DNA from: Bifidobacteriaceae bacterium
GTDB lineage: Bacteria > Actinomycetota > Actinomycetes > Actinomycetales > WQXJ01
DNA: 6,251 nt
Assembly (NCBI GenBank): GCA_031278665.1
Contig: JAITKC010000030.1
Span: forward strand, 1 to 6,251
Direction of reading: 5' to 3'
The notes below the pieces were generated by a model, which was not told the DNA's origin, searched no databases, and worked only from the letters and a program-made list of their open reading frames with translations. The stretch's first letter is position 1. Each line of letters starts with the position of its first letter. Shown one piece after another: positions 5,766 to 6,251 of this stretch. The position numbers and the translations under genes were made by a program.

Positions 5766-6251
5766 GTCTCAAACCTATACCGCAGGCCCGTCGCCGACCT
5801 GAGCCAGCCGGCCGCCGGTTCTCGTCCGGCGCGCCGCCAGCTCGCCCCCAAATCCGGCGCCATGGCGTCGCCGGCCGCCGCCGAATCGATCACCGTCACT
5901 TCGGCGCGGGTGGCCAAGGCCAGAAAAGAGCGATAGACGCTGGCGCCGCCGATCACCCACAAAGGACCTGGCAAACCGGCTGTCTTGGCCGCCGCCAAAG
6001 CCTCGGCCGGACTCGCGACCGCCAGCGCCCGCCCCCTCCAGTTCGCGCCCGCCGCCCGGTCCGATGCCGCGCCCGCCGTCCGGTCCGATGCCGCGCCCGC
6101 CGCCCGGTCCGATGCCGCGCCCGCCGCCCGGTCCGATGCCGCGCCCGCCGCCCGGTCCGATGCCGCGTCCGCCGTCCGGTCCGATGCCGCGTCCGCCGTC
6201 CGGTCCGATGCCGCGCCCGCCGCCCGGTCCGATGCCGCGCCCGCCGCCCGG
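5738..6251 (-). CDS. folA: Dihydrofolate reductase, partial (N-terminus beyond window), with octapeptide insert
   Basis: DHFR uses NADPH to reduce dihydrofolate to tetrahydrofolate and is the trimethoprim target. The visible C-terminal half has the family core: WVIGGASVY, matching the conserved I-G-G-x-x-x-Y cofactor-binding turn, then a helix FLALATRA, strand EVTVIDS, the GDAMAPDL segment (equivalent to GDTxFP), W, and the final strand around LRYRFETWLQA. Upstream, RALAVASPAEALAAA matches the strand and helix before VIGG. N-terminal to that, the same frame reads eight full copies of an octapeptide (consensus AASDRAAG, with RTAG and RTAD variants) and leaves the window still open. In normal DHFRs only a loop of about ten residues precedes this point. 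No ATG, GTG or TTG occurs in the repeats in this frame, so the real start lies outside. The stop TAA at 5740-5738 overlaps the next gene. Confidence 0.82.
   Translation of the reverse strand, partial: RAAGAASDRAAGAASDRTADAASDRTADAASDRAAGAASDRAAGAASDRAAGAASDRTAGAASDRAAGANWRGRALAVASPAEALAAAKTAGLPGPLWVIGGASVYRSFLALATRAEVTVIDSAAAGDAMAPDLGASWRRAGREPAAGWLRSATGLRYRFETWLQAESPS
5772..5777 (-). promoter_or_regulatory. Candidate -10 box (TAGGTT) inside the folA 3' end
   Basis: TAGGTT on the minus strand (TANNNT) ends exactly 6 nt before ATG 5765. It would give the downstream gene its own leaderless transcript from within folA, although read-through from folA is equally possible given the 28-bp gene overlap. 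Confidence 0.35.
6047..6251 (-). repeat. In-frame 24-bp tandem repeat inside folA, eight copies plus a partial
   Basis: Eight contiguous 24-bp units (6047-6238) and 13 bp of a ninth run to the window edge. On the plus strand the consensus is gcccgccgcccggtccgatgccgc written as one unit of 12 + 12 bases (gcccgccgcccg / gtccgatgccgc). Only two positions vary, both C-to-T on the plus strand: unit position 9 (Ala to Thr in units 2, 6 and 7) and position 2 (Gly to Asp in units 6 and 7). Units 6 and 7 are identical, pointing to recent duplication. Every unit is exactly 24 bp, keeping the DHFR frame open. Copy number beyond the edge is unknown. Confidence 0.93.

Noticed and set aside
5065..5772. 235-codon minus-strand frame overlapping the unrecognised gene
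   Set aside because: It is Arg/Gly-rich in a shifted frame; the 5280-5765 frame has much more protein-like sequence.
5738..5998. Short 86-codon DHFR fragment starting at TTG 5998
   Set aside because: The frame continues upstream with DHFR-like sequence and then repeats, so a start here would remove sequence that aligns with the family.

Overview
The window reads as chromosomal DNA of a very GC-rich actinobacterium. The best evidence is gene order. A DUF3000 gene followed by a ribonuclease D/HRDC gene on one strand, converging on dxs on the other, is the order known in mycobacteria (Rv2680-Rv2681-Rv2682c in M. tuberculosis) and relatives. Strong G/C third-position bias and TANNNT boxes just upstream of several starts fit the same group. 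I cannot name a genus.

Layout, left to right. Positions 1-52 hold a short GC-rich tandem repeat. dxs (+, first step of the MEP isoprenoid pathway) fills 146-2074 and is followed by a likely hairpin terminator. A 71-residue protein gene (+, 2175-2390) overlaps by 26 bp the end of a convergent RNase D/HRDC gene (-, 2365-3567). A 326-bp gene-poor gap precedes the DUF3000 gene (-, 3894-4463). A 780-bp spacer with no convincing gene (4464-5243) carries a 13-bp tandem repeat and a 93-bp tandem repeat with nested dyads. It is followed by an unrecognised 161-residue protein gene (-, 5280-5765), which overlaps the 3' end of a dihydrofolate reductase gene (-, 5738 to the right edge). The DHFR frame contains an in-frame run of 24-bp repeats (octapeptide AASDRAAG) that continues out of the window.

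The genes serve ordinary functions: isoprenoid precursors (dxs), RNA processing (RNase D) and folate reduction (folA). I see no CRISPR array, transposase, toxin-antitoxin, phage or defence genes, and no tRNA or rRNA. The unusual content is repetitive DNA: an octapeptide expansion inside an essential enzyme, a palindrome-bearing 93-bp repeat family, and a related GC-rich repeat at the opposite edge of the window. Two smaller signals are a repeated TANNNT-to-start spacing that suggests leaderless transcripts, and an in-frame TAG that may have clipped 11 residues from the unrecognised protein.
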